Shown piece after piece: positions 1 through 6,670 of a stretch of DNA of 8,049 nucleotides. Under the pieces are notes generated by a model. That model saw nothing but the letters and a program-made list of their open reading frames with translations, did no database searches and was not told the origin of the DNA. Made by a program: the position numbers and the translations under genes. The DNA is from an uncultured Bacteroidota bacterium (GTDB lineage: Bacteria > Bacteroidota > Bacteroidia > Chitinophagales > Chitinophagaceae): contig CAIJZG010000156.1 of NCBI GenBank assembly GCA_903825065.1, positions 1 to 8,049 on the forward strand. The letters are read 5' to 3'. Every line of letters begins with the position of its first letter. Position 1 is the first letter of the stretch.

Positions 1-101
1 ATACAATCTACAAAAGTTTTACCATCATCTAATATGGCCGTCAATTGCACCTGTTCAAATAATTCTCCTAATTCAAATATTTCCTTTGGCTGTTGATTCA
101 T
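1..101 (-). CDS. treF: Alpha,alpha-trehalase (GH37), N-terminal fragment cut by the window edge
   Basis: This is the first 33 codons of a minus-strand gene that continues beyond position 1. The ATG is at 101-99 and an in-frame TAG lies immediately before it, so the start is fixed. The peptide contains LGELFEQVQLTAILDDGKTF (residues 11-30) followed by VDC. This matches the pattern I remember at the start of the mature GH37 trehalase domain of E. coli TreA/TreF (LG-x-LF-x2-VQ, then D-x-KTF-x-D). Trehalase splits trehalose into two glucose molecules. No signal peptide precedes the domain, so a cytoplasmic TreF-like enzyme is inferred. It lies 17 bases after the stop of the MFS transporter on the same strand, so the two are probably co-transcribed. 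The catalytic region is outside the window, so the family call rests on a short stretch. Confidence 0.72.
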   Translation of the reverse strand, partial: MNQQPKEIFELGELFEQVQLTAILDDGKTFVDC

Positions 102-118
102 CTAATGAATATAAAATG

Positions 119-1366
119 TTATGCTTTAGATCCTGAAATAGTAGTTTTTTTTTGTACTTTATAAAATACAACTAAAAGAATGATGAGTATACTAATGGGT
201 ACTAATGAAAAATAGAATGCAGTCTGACCGCCATAAGCCTGGAAAATATTTCCTGTAATAATGGAACCTGTGGTACCACCAAGTGCCGAAAAGATCACAA
301 TCAAGCCAGACATATAGCCGTGCTTTTTCTTTGGCAATGAACTAAGAATCACAGAATTTATTGCAGGGTAAATTGGGGCAATTAAGAAACCAATTAATGG
401 AAAAATAAAAGTAGCAAATGGTGCTGTAGACCAACCAGTTACTATTACTCCATTTGTATTATTGGCTAAGGGGAGGGCAACGATAACCAGAATAGCAGAA
501 AGAATTAAGCAACTAATCAATACCCCTAACCAATTAATTTTACGTAGCACAATTCCTGCAATAAATCTACCTATTGCAGTTGCAGCAGCTAGTATACTAG
601 CCATTTGTATACTCAATGTTTGGGGAAGATGTAAAACTTTGCTATTATAAGTTGGTAGCCAACTCATGATACTTTGCTCAATCAAAACATAGATAAAAGC
701 ACTGGCAACAAATACAATTACGATGGGTAATGCGATTAACTGAAACATTTCAGCAAAGTCGTTAGTTAAAGGTGTGGTATCTGTTTTTTTAATTGAACTT
801 TCATCTAACGGAGAACTTAGCAATAAAAGGAAAGCGATAGCTACAATTCCGGCTAACAAATAATAGACCTTTAACCAAGTAGTTGATTGTGGATGTTGAT
901 CATCAACAAAAGCACTAAATATAAAATAGCCGGTAAGTATTCCAACCATAAAAAAGGATTCAATAAAGTTCATGAAACTAGCATGTTCCTTTTTATCATT
1001 TGTGATAATACCAATAGTTGCAAAAACGGAAACTTTTATCATGGCAAAACTTGCTCCTGTGGCAGCAAATAAAAGCTTGGTCATGATAAATCCAGGAAAG
1101 ACAGGCATTAGTAAAGCAACCAAGCCAACAAAAGCCAGCGCAATGAGCATCGATTTTTTATAACCGATTCTGTTTATATACGAAGCAATAAAAAATGATA
1201 CAATTGCAATACTTAAATCTTTAAATGCTTCTAAAATGCTTGCTGCAGATTCGGTTACACCATAATTACTTTGTACCTGTAGTATCACGGTTCCTACACT
1301 ATTGAGTAATATCGCGAACACAAAATAATTAAGGAATAAGGATATTTTTATTTTCCAGTTTTGCAT
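119..1366 (-). CDS. MFS sugar transporter, probably serving the adjacent trehalase
   Basis: This encodes a 415-residue inner-membrane permease with about 12 hydrophobic helices in two halves. The first six lie at about 8-30, 43-64, 72-90, 93-121, 133-154 and 167-186. A hydrophilic loop at about 187-205 separates them from six more at about 208-230, 250-274, 279-300, 312-342, 350-374 and 384-404. The loop between helices 2 and 3 has NRIGYKK (65-71), a form of the MFS motif A. The second half has APIYPAINS (330-338), recalling the P-x-YP region of FucP-like hexose:H+ symporters. Gene length is normal for the superfamily. The start is ATG at 1366-1364, preceded by an A-rich stretch without a clear Shine-Dalgarno sequence. 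The substrate is not readable from the sequence. Trehalose, or the glucose from it, is inferred only because a trehalase-like gene follows after 17 bases. A nine-A coding run sits near the C-terminus (plus-strand T9 at 145-153). Confidence 0.85.
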   Translation of the reverse strand: MQNWKIKISLFLNYFVFAILLNSVGTVILQVQSNYGVTESAASILEAFKDLSIAIVSFFIASYINRIGYKKSMLIALAFVGLVALLMPVFPGFIMTKLLFAATGASFAMIKVSVFATIGIITNDKKEHASFMNFIESFFMVGILTGYFIFSAFVDDQHPQSTTWLKVYYLLAGIVAIAFLLLLSSPLDESSIKKTDTTPLTNDFAEMFQLIALPIVIVFVASAFIYVLIEQSIMSWLPTYNSKVLHLPQTLSIQMASILAAATAIGRFIAGIVLRKINWLGVLISCLILSAILVIVALPLANNTNGVIVTGWSTAPFATFIFPLIGFLIAPIYPAINSVILSSLPKKKHGYMSGLIVIFSALGGTTGSIITGNIFQAYGGQTAFYFSLVPISILIILLVVFYKVQKKTTISGSKA

Positions 1367-1433
1367 ATTTTCTCATTTGGCTAGCAATAAATATACATAA
1401 CAAAATAATCATCTAAATACACTCTTTTATTAA

Positions 1434-1447
1434 CTAACAATTGTTAG
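1434..1447. promoter_or_regulatory. Perfect 14-bp palindrome, candidate operator between divergent genes
   Basis: CTAACAATTGTTAG reads identically on both strands. It lies 45 bp upstream of the preferred acyl-CoA dehydrogenase start and 67 bp upstream of the MFS start. An uninterrupted short inverted repeat of this kind is typical of operators for dimeric repressors such as TetR-family proteins, which often control acyl-CoA dehydrogenase genes. That link is inference: no regulator gene is present in the window. It may overlap the -33 region of the dehydrogenase promoter. Confidence 0.45.
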
Positions 1448-1473
1448 GGTATGGCTTTCATTTCTTATTTTTA
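1440..1473 (+). promoter_or_regulatory. Weak candidate Bacteroidota-type promoter for the acyl-CoA dehydrogenase gene
   Basis: TATTTTTA at 1466-1473 matches the Bacteroidota -7 consensus TAnnTTTG except for the last base. ATTG at 1440-1443 is a three-of-four match to the -33 TTTG, 22 bases upstream. Transcription would begin near 1479-1481, leaving a short leader before the ATG at 1493 and placing the upstream ATG at 1451 outside the transcript. The -33 half overlaps the 14-bp palindrome. In AT-rich DNA such matches arise easily, so confidence is low. Confidence 0.25.
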
Positions 1474-1492
1474 CCATATAAAATCCAACAAA

Positions 1493-2647
1493 ATGCAATT
1501 TGATTTGAATGAAGAACAATTAATGATTCAAAAAGCTGCTCGCGACTTTGCTAAATCAGAATGTTTACCAGGTGTAATTGATCGTGATGAAAAGCAACAA
1601 TTTCCCAGGGAACAGGTTAAGAAACTGGCAGAACTAGGTTTTATGGGAATGATGGTTGATCCAATGTTTGGTGGTAGTGGCATGGACACTATGAGTTATG
1701 TATTGGCAATGGAAGAAATCAGCAAAATAGATGCAAGTACCAGTGTTTGTATGAGTGTTAATAATAGTTTGGTTTGTTGGGGATTGGAAAAATTTGCTAA
1801 TGAAACACAAAAACATAAATATTTGATACCTCTTGCCCAGGGCATAAAAGAAGGGGAATTATATATTGGTGCTTTTTTATTAAGTGAACCAGAAGCTGGT
1901 AGCGATGCTACAAGTCAGCAAACTAAAGCTGATGATATGGGAGATCATTATTTAATTAATGGTACAAAAAATTGGATTACCAATGGTTCATCTGCATCTG
2001 TGTATCTTGTAATTGCACAAACAGATGTATCAAAAGGTAGTCACGGTATTAATGCATTCATTGTAGAAAAATCATCTCCCGGAATTACAGTTGCAGCCAA
2101 AGAGAATAAATTAGGAATACGTGGGAGTGATACGCATACTATTATGTTTACTGATGTAAAAGTGCCGAAAGAAAATAGAATTGGTGAAGATGGTTTTGGG
2201 TTCAAATTTGCCATGAAAACCCTAGCTGGTGGGAGAATAGGCATAGCCTCTCAGGCACTAGGGATAGCAAGTGGTGCTTATGAATTAGCATTAGCCTATA
2301 GCAAACAACGTAAGGCGTTTGGTAAAGAAATCATGCATCACCAGGCAATTCAGTTTAAACTGGCAGATATGGCCACTAGAATTGAAGCTGCTAGATTGTT
2401 GTGTTTGAAGGCAGCGTGGGAAAAAGATAATGGAATAGATTATACGTTAAGCTCTTCCATGGCGAAAGTTTTTGCAAGCGAGACTGCCATGTGGACTACT
2501 ACTGAAGCAGTTCAAATTCATGGTGGTTATGGTTTTGTAAAAGAATACCATGTAGAAAGATTAATGCGGGATGCAAAAATCACACAAATCTATGAGGGTA
2601 CCAGTGAAGTGCAGAGAATTGTAATTAGCAGAAGTATTTTAAAATAA
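1493..2647 (+). CDS. Short-chain (butyryl-type) acyl-CoA dehydrogenase
   Basis: This flavoenzyme oxidises acyl-CoA to trans-2-enoyl-CoA with FAD and passes electrons to electron-transfer flavoprotein. It acts in fatty-acid or branched-chain amino-acid breakdown in the cytoplasm. From the ATG at 1493 the product is 384 residues, the usual length for the short-chain family. It shows the N-terminal helical domain, the signature LLSEPEAGSDA (129-139), the flavin-contacting NGTKNWITNG (156-165), and a C-terminal helical domain with QIHGGYG (341-347) and IYEGTSEVQR (366-375). Glu368 in YEGT is the catalytic base by family comparison. An upstream in-frame ATG at 1451 would add 14 residues (MAFISYFYHIKSNK) that look like translated leader. 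The second Met begins the family-typical MQFDLNEEQ, so I chose it. The gene stands alone between the palindrome-bearing intergenic region and a terminator. Exact chain-length preference cannot be read from the sequence. Confidence 0.93.
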   Translation: MQFDLNEEQLMIQKAARDFAKSECLPGVIDRDEKQQFPREQVKKLAELGFMGMMVDPMFGGSGMDTMSYVLAMEEISKIDASTSVCMSVNNSLVCWGLEKFANETQKHKYLIPLAQGIKEGELYIGAFLLSEPEAGSDATSQQTKADDMGDHYLINGTKNWITNGSSASVYLVIAQTDVSKGSHGINAFIVEKSSPGITVAAKENKLGIRGSDTHTIMFTDVKVPKENRIGEDGFGFKFAMKTLAGGRIGIASQALGIASGAYELALAYSKQRKAFGKEIMHHQAIQFKLADMATRIEAARLLCLKAAWEKDNGIDYTLSSSMAKVFASETAMWTTTEAVQIHGGYGFVKEYHVERLMRDAKITQIYEGTSEVQRIVISRSILK

Positions 2648-2662
2648 TATTTACAAAAAATT

Positions 2663-2698
2663 AAATGCCCGATGAATTTCATTGGGCATTTTGCTTTT
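2663..2698 (+). terminator. Rho-independent terminator after the acyl-CoA dehydrogenase gene
   Basis: The arms AAATGCCC (2663-2670) and GGGCATTT (2684-2691) pair perfectly. The stem extends inward through a G-T wobble and GATGAA/TTCATT pairing to a very small loop. TTTTGCTTTT follows from 2689. The structure begins 15 bases after the dehydrogenase stop codon. It separates that gene from the next plus-strand gene, whose promoter must then lie within roughly 2690-2728. Confidence 0.8.
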
Positions 2699-2728
2699 AG
2701 ATGAGGGATACCAATTAATTTTACCGTC

Positions 2729-3910
2729 GTGAATAGTTTGAGATATATAATAGCAGCTTTGATTTGTTTCATGGTAGTAACTATGGGCAATACTATACAT
2801 GCTAATGATTCTACATTAACGCATATTTTGATAAAGAGATTGGCAGTATTACAAAACAAGACAGATCAAGTATTTTCAAAAGGTTCATTCTCGTCTTATC
2901 GGGCTTATGCTTTAAACAAGACTATTGAAAAAGCGGATGAAAATGCCTTTTTTACAGGATTAATTTGTTTCACTTTAAGAAATTTATTGAACGATTTAAA
3001 TCCTGCAGATAAAAAAATGGCTTCATCAATTATTGATAATGCCCTCCCATATTTCGATCATTTTAAAAATAGTAAAGGAAGGAATACGTATAATTTTTGG
3101 ACTACCCATCCTCCTAAAATATTCCCCAATAGTGGATGGTTAAATGTATTCGATCATAGTCAGTCATTACCAGATGATTTTGATGATACTGTTGTTTTAT
3201 TAATGGCAATGGATGCTTCAGATTCTATCGCTTCTGAAGTTCATCAATTAATGCAGGGTTTCGCAAATGGAAAAGTAAAGGGGATTAAAAATACCTTCGA
3301 TGCATACAAAAATATACCGGCTTATTCTACTTGGTTTGGAAAGAAGATGCCAGTGGATTTTGATGTATCTGTTTTAGCTAATGTATTATACTTCGTTCAA
3401 CACTATCAATTAAACTGGACATCTGCAGATTCTGCAAGTTTGCAATTGATTGTTAAAGTAATTAAAGACAAAAAATATATTGATGCGCCATCTAATGTTT
3501 CTCCTCATTATAATCGCAGCTCTGTAATTTTGTATCATCTTTCCAGACTAATGAGTATTCAATCAATACCAGAATTAGAAAATCATAAATCTGAATTAAT
3601 AGAAGTAGCAAAAAAACTTTTGATTGAGTCTTCAAGTTTTATGGAAAAAACTATTCTTTCCACTGCACTAATGCGTTGGGGCAATAAACCTCCAGTTATT
3701 ACTATCAGTTCTGGAAATAGCTTATTTGAGTTGATAGATGACCCTAAATTTGTTTTTTTTATAGCAAATATGAGTTCGATGCTGTCGAATCCATTGAAAG
3801 ATTTGGCAGGTTCAATAGGGGTTGGCAAGTTTAACTATTATTGTGATGCCTATAATCTATGTCTTGTATTAGAGAATGATGTTTGGCAAAAAAAAATCGT
3901 AAATCATTAG
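2729..3910 (+). CDS. Secreted protein of unknown function with terpene-cyclase-like alpha/alpha toroid features
   Basis: This encodes 393 residues starting at GTG (2729). The in-frame window opens only at 2705 after a TGA and contains no ATG before 2729, and internal ATGs would remove part of the signal peptide. Residues 1-25 look like a signal peptide, with a likely cut after IHA (23-25), so export is inferred. The rest reads as paired amphipathic helices with no transmembrane segment. Notable patches are YNFW (121-124), LPDDFDDTVVLLMAM (147-161), MPVDFDVSVLANVLYFV (207-223), SPHYNRSSVILYHLSRLM (258-275) and MEKTILSTALMRWG (305-318). They resemble the repeated helix pairs of squalene-cyclase-type toroids, and PDDFDDT recalls the DxDDT acid motif of class II terpene cyclases. 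No QW repeats (Q-x5-W) are evident and the protein is shorter than squalene-hopene cyclase, so cyclase activity is not claimed. The yggS gene follows after 15 bases. I do not recognise a named family. Confidence 0.8.
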   Translation: MNSLRYIIAALICFMVVTMGNTIHANDSTLTHILIKRLAVLQNKTDQVFSKGSFSSYRAYALNKTIEKADENAFFTGLICFTLRNLLNDLNPADKKMASSIIDNALPYFDHFKNSKGRNTYNFWTTHPPKIFPNSGWLNVFDHSQSLPDDFDDTVVLLMAMDASDSIASEVHQLMQGFANGKVKGIKNTFDAYKNIPAYSTWFGKKMPVDFDVSVLANVLYFVQHYQLNWTSADSASLQLIVKVIKDKKYIDAPSNVSPHYNRSSVILYHLSRLMSIQSIPELENHKSELIEVAKKLLIESSSFMEKTILSTALMRWGNKPPVITISSGNSLFELIDDPKFVFFIANMSSMLSNPLKDLAGSIGVGKFNYYCDAYNLCLVLENDVWQKKIVNH

Positions 3911-3925
3911 ATTAATTAGAGAATT

Positions 3926-4594
3926 ATGTCTTTGCAAAAAGAAGTGTATATCAAAATAAAATCTGAATTAGATCAGGAGAATGTGGTATTGGTGGCTGTA
4001 AGTAAAACGAAACCAAATGAAGATATTGAGGAATTATATCAATTAGGACAAAGAGCGTTTGGAGAAAACTATGTACAGGAATTGGTTGAAAAGCAAGCTT
4101 CTTTACCAAAAGATATTCAATGGCATTTTATTGGTCATCTACAATCTAATAAAGTAAAATATATTGCTCCATTTATACATTTAATTCATGGAGTTGATAG
4201 TTTGAAATTGCTAACTGAAATAAATAAACAGGCTCAAAAGAATGGCCGAGTTATTTCCTGTTTATTGCAAATGCATATTGCTACAGAAGAAACTAAATTT
4301 GGAATGGACTTTGCAGAATTAGAAGAAGCCTTAGCTGCGTCTATACATTTGCCATTTATTTCTATTAAAGGAATAATGGGTATGGCTTCTTTCAGCGACA
4401 AAAAGGAACAAGTGAGAAATGAATTTAAAACAATGAACCACTATTTTAAAAATATACAATCTAAAGTTGGAGTACCTTTTACCATGTTAAGTATGGGTAT
4501 GAGTGGTGATTATCAGATGGCCATTGAAGAAGGTTCAACAATGGTAAGAATTGGAAGCTTATTATTTGGCGCAAGAAATTATGCAAATAACTAA
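3926..4594 (+). CDS. yggS: YggS/PLPBP-family pyridoxal phosphate homeostasis protein
   Basis: This encodes a 222-residue cytoplasmic TIM-barrel protein that binds pyridoxal 5'-phosphate and helps keep vitamin B6 and amino-acid pools balanced. No enzymatic reaction is established for the family. Family marks run in order: AVSKTKP (24-30) with the PLP-linking lysine expected at K27, FGENYVQE (45-52), WHFIGHLQSNK (66-76), HGVDS (88-92), TKFGM (123-127), GIMGMASF (149-156), LSMGMSGD (188-195), and the phosphate-binding end GSTMVRIGSLLFG (203-215). Length is normal for the family. The start is ATG at 3926, 15 bases after the stop of the secreted protein gene, which suggests one transcript. Two in-frame TAG codons separate the reading frames, so there is no fusion. 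A strong hairpin follows the stop. Confidence 0.96.
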   Translation: MSLQKEVYIKIKSELDQENVVLVAVSKTKPNEDIEELYQLGQRAFGENYVQELVEKQASLPKDIQWHFIGHLQSNKVKYIAPFIHLIHGVDSLKLLTEINKQAQKNGRVISCLLQMHIATEETKFGMDFAELEEALAASIHLPFISIKGIMGMASFSDKKEQVRNEFKTMNHYFKNIQSKVGVPFTMLSMGMSGDYQMAIEEGSTMVRIGSLLFGARNYANN

Positions 4595-4612
4595 CTAAAA
4601 TCAATACAATTT

Positions 4613-4670
4613 AATTCAAAAGAAAGGCCCTTGAAAAATCAAGGGCCTTTCTTTTGAATTTTGATTTTTT
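4613..4670. terminator. Perfect 22-bp hairpin terminator between convergent genes, possibly bidirectional
   Basis: The arm at 4613-4634 pairs without mismatch with 4639-4660 around an AAAA loop. The core is AAAGGCCCTTGA against TCAAGGGCCTTT. On the plus strand the stem runs into AATTTTGATTTTTT (to 4670), a good terminator tail for yggS. On the minus strand the sequence after the stem is only moderately T-rich (AAATTGTATTGATTTT). It begins 18 bases after the yggS stop, and the S9 peptidase gene converges on it, ending at 4680, so it probably stops both transcripts. Confidence 0.88.
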
Positions 4671-4679
4671 ACTTTTGAT

Positions 4680-6587
4680 TTATTTCAAAGTTTCGTCTAA
4701 CCATTTATAAAACTCATGATGCCATATTAAAGCATTTTGAGCTTTTAGAACCCAATGATTTTCTTCTGGTAAATAAAGTAACTTACTTTTGATGCCTTTA
4801 AGTTGAGCTGCCTGAAATGCTTGTTGACCCTGTTCAATTGGTACCCGATAATCTCTTCCACCTTGAACTATCATAATGGGAGTATTCCATTTATCTACAA
4901 AATTACTTGGTGATTGAGCAAAAGAACGTTGAGCCACAGCATTGTTTTTATCCCAATATGCGCCACCTTTTTCCCAGTTTTCAAAAAACAATTCATCTGT
5001 TGTTCCATACATACTTTTGAAATCAAACACACCATCATGTGAAATAAATGTTTTGAACCTTCCCTGATGCAAAGCCTCTAAAGCAAATACGGAGAATCCT
5101 CCAAAACTAGCTCCCACGCATCCCATTCTATTTTTATCAACATACGTTTCTTTGGAAATTGCATCAATAGCACTTAAATAATCTTTGATAACTTGTCCAC
5201 CCCAATCTTTGCTCACACCCTCCGTCCATTTAGTGCCTTCACCAAAAACACCTCTACGATCTGGAGCTACCACAATATATCCCTGTGAGGCAATTAATTG
5301 AAAATTCCATCTGAATGAGTAGAAAGGATTTGTGCCTTGAGGACCGCCCAAACAAAATAAAAGTGTAGGATATTTTTTCTTGGCATCAAAACCTGGAGGA
5401 TAGATTACCCATGTAGGCATTATTTTTCCATCGGTAGTTTGAACCATTTTATACGCGGTACTTACTGTTACAATATTTTTATAATTATCATCATTAACAT
5501 GCGTTAATTGTTTCAAATTGCCATTAGATAAGTCCAAGCTGAAAAACTCTGTAGCGTGATTAAAATCAACCTTTGAAATAATCAGTTTATTTCCAACTTG
5601 TCCTACAATGCCATTTACTTCAAATTCTCCTTTTGTAAGTTGCGTTATTTCGGGAAGCATTTTTGTGAGGTTCGGATAAGTTACTTGAAAGACATGAACC
5701 ATTCCTTTTTGTGGTGCAATGAAAAATATACTTTTACCATCTTCACTCCATTTAAAACTCTCTACATGTATATCATCGCGATTGCCAGTGAGGTTCATTT
5801 TTGTTACACCATTTGAAACAATTAGGTCTTGCTTATCTGCTTCATAACCATCTCGTTTCATTTGTAACCAAGCTAATTGTCCATGTGCATTATAAGCTGG
5901 ACTATTATCATACCCTTTATTATCTGCTGTTAAATTTTTTGTGGAGCCTGTTGTAATATCATATTCATATAAGTCAGTATTAGTGCTAAGTGCGTATTCA
6001 GTTCCAAATTTTTTCTTGGTACTATAAACGATATGCTTCCCATCTGGATTCCAGATAAAATCTTCTTCTCCACCAAAAGGCTTTAATGGACAATCAAATA
6101 ATTCATCTTTCATTATATCAGTTGCTATTCCCGCTTTGCCGTTTACAAAGGGGGCAAAGAATACGTGATCGTATTTCCCATCTTCCCATGTATCCCAGTG
6201 ACGATAATTTAGTGATTCATAAATCTGCACATTTGATTTAGTTAGGGTAGGATAGAAATCTGAACCATATACTGATTTTAGTTTAACAGCATTACTACTA
6301 ATAATGTATTTCCCATCAGAAGAAATTTTTTCATTTGATAGCTGTTCATAGGGATTAAATATTTCTTCAGCATTACCTCCGTTCACTGAAATTCGATAAG
6401 TCTTATTTTCACTTCTATTTAATTCAATATTGGGTGTAGTTACATTGTAAATCAAATACTGTTTATCTTTTGAAATGCCTAAAGCACTTACACGTCCTAA
6501 TTTCCATAACAATTCAGGTGTTAGCTTTTGTTGTGCATATAGATTTGTTGTTATGCTTATCATTAAAAAAAATAAAAGCTTTTTCAT
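4680..6587 (-). CDS. Secreted S9 prolyl-oligopeptidase-family serine peptidase, DPP5-like
   Basis: This encodes a 635-residue precursor with a signal peptide (MKKLLFFLMISITTNLYA, 1-18) and likely cleavage before QQ, so a periplasmic location is inferred. Residues about 20-370 form beta-propeller-like repeats, including YRHWDTWEDGKYDHVF (128-143) and GYDNSPAYN (225-233) followed by KRDGYEADKQDL (244-255). These are strongly reminiscent of Bacteroidota dipeptidyl-peptidase 5. The C-terminal alpha/beta-hydrolase domain (about 380-635) has GGPQG (414-418), DRRG (443-446), the nucleophile motif GASFGG with Ser494, Asp579 in GGRDYRVP and His611 in ENHW, so the catalytic triad is complete. By analogy it would release dipeptides from the N-terminus of peptides after hydrophobic residues; specificity is inferred. 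The start is ATG at 6587 with an A-rich leader. It lies downstream of the M20D gene, with a hairpin in the 83-bp gap. Confidence 0.92.
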   Translation of the reverse strand: MKKLLFFLMISITTNLYAQQKLTPELLWKLGRVSALGISKDKQYLIYNVTTPNIELNRSENKTYRISVNGGNAEEIFNPYEQLSNEKISSDGKYIISSNAVKLKSVYGSDFYPTLTKSNVQIYESLNYRHWDTWEDGKYDHVFFAPFVNGKAGIATDIMKDELFDCPLKPFGGEEDFIWNPDGKHIVYSTKKKFGTEYALSTNTDLYEYDITTGSTKNLTADNKGYDNSPAYNAHGQLAWLQMKRDGYEADKQDLIVSNGVTKMNLTGNRDDIHVESFKWSEDGKSIFFIAPQKGMVHVFQVTYPNLTKMLPEITQLTKGEFEVNGIVGQVGNKLIISKVDFNHATEFFSLDLSNGNLKQLTHVNDDNYKNIVTVSTAYKMVQTTDGKIMPTWVIYPPGFDAKKKYPTLLFCLGGPQGTNPFYSFRWNFQLIASQGYIVVAPDRRGVFGEGTKWTEGVSKDWGGQVIKDYLSAIDAISKETYVDKNRMGCVGASFGGFSVFALEALHQGRFKTFISHDGVFDFKSMYGTTDELFFENWEKGGAYWDKNNAVAQRSFAQSPSNFVDKWNTPIMIVQGGRDYRVPIEQGQQAFQAAQLKGIKSKLLYLPEENHWVLKAQNALIWHHEFYKWLDETLK

Positions 6588-6610
6588 ATGTGTATAATTT
6601 TCTTATAAAA

Positions 6611-6650
6611 TAAAAAGTTCATCAACTATTATTTAAATAATTGATGAACT
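6611..6650 (-). terminator. Hairpin terminator or attenuator between the M20D and S9 peptidase genes
   Basis: AGTTCATCAA (6616-6625) pairs perfectly with TTGATGAACT (6641-6650). A weaker AT-only inner stem follows after one C/A mismatch. Read on the minus strand, the stem comes 20 bases after the amidohydrolase stop and is followed by TTTTTATTTTAT. The stem is less GC-rich than the other two terminators here, so partial read-through into the S9 peptidase gene is possible. Confidence 0.6.
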
Positions 6651-6670
6651 CAAAAAAATTTGTTCAAAAA

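Noticed and set aside
462..1163. Three plus-strand ORFs of about 60 codons inside the MFS gene
   Set aside because: They lie antisense to a well-supported membrane protein, have no recognisable domain, and fit chance open frames.
2690..2723. TTTG (2690-2693) and TAATTTTA (2716-2723) as a promoter for the secreted unknown gene
   Set aside because: The -33 element would sit inside the upstream terminator and the transcript would be nearly leaderless. The match is too weak in AT-rich DNA to list as a feature.
2590..2859. Minus-strand 89-codon ORF across the acyl-CoA dehydrogenase end, terminator and signal peptide region
   Set aside because: It overlaps two plus-strand genes and a terminator hairpin, and its product shows no family features.
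3888..3896. A9 run just before the stop of the secreted unknown gene, and T8 at 3753-3760, as possible slippage or frameshift sites
   Set aside because: The frame stays open to a sensible stop, and homopolymers are common in AT-rich genomes. Nothing indicates programmed frameshifting.
5335..5350. The S9 peptidase has LGGPQG where many S9 enzymes have HGGP
   Set aside because: DPP5-like members, as I remember them, carry CxGGPQ here, so the missing His looks like subfamily character and not loss of activity. The catalytic triad is intact.
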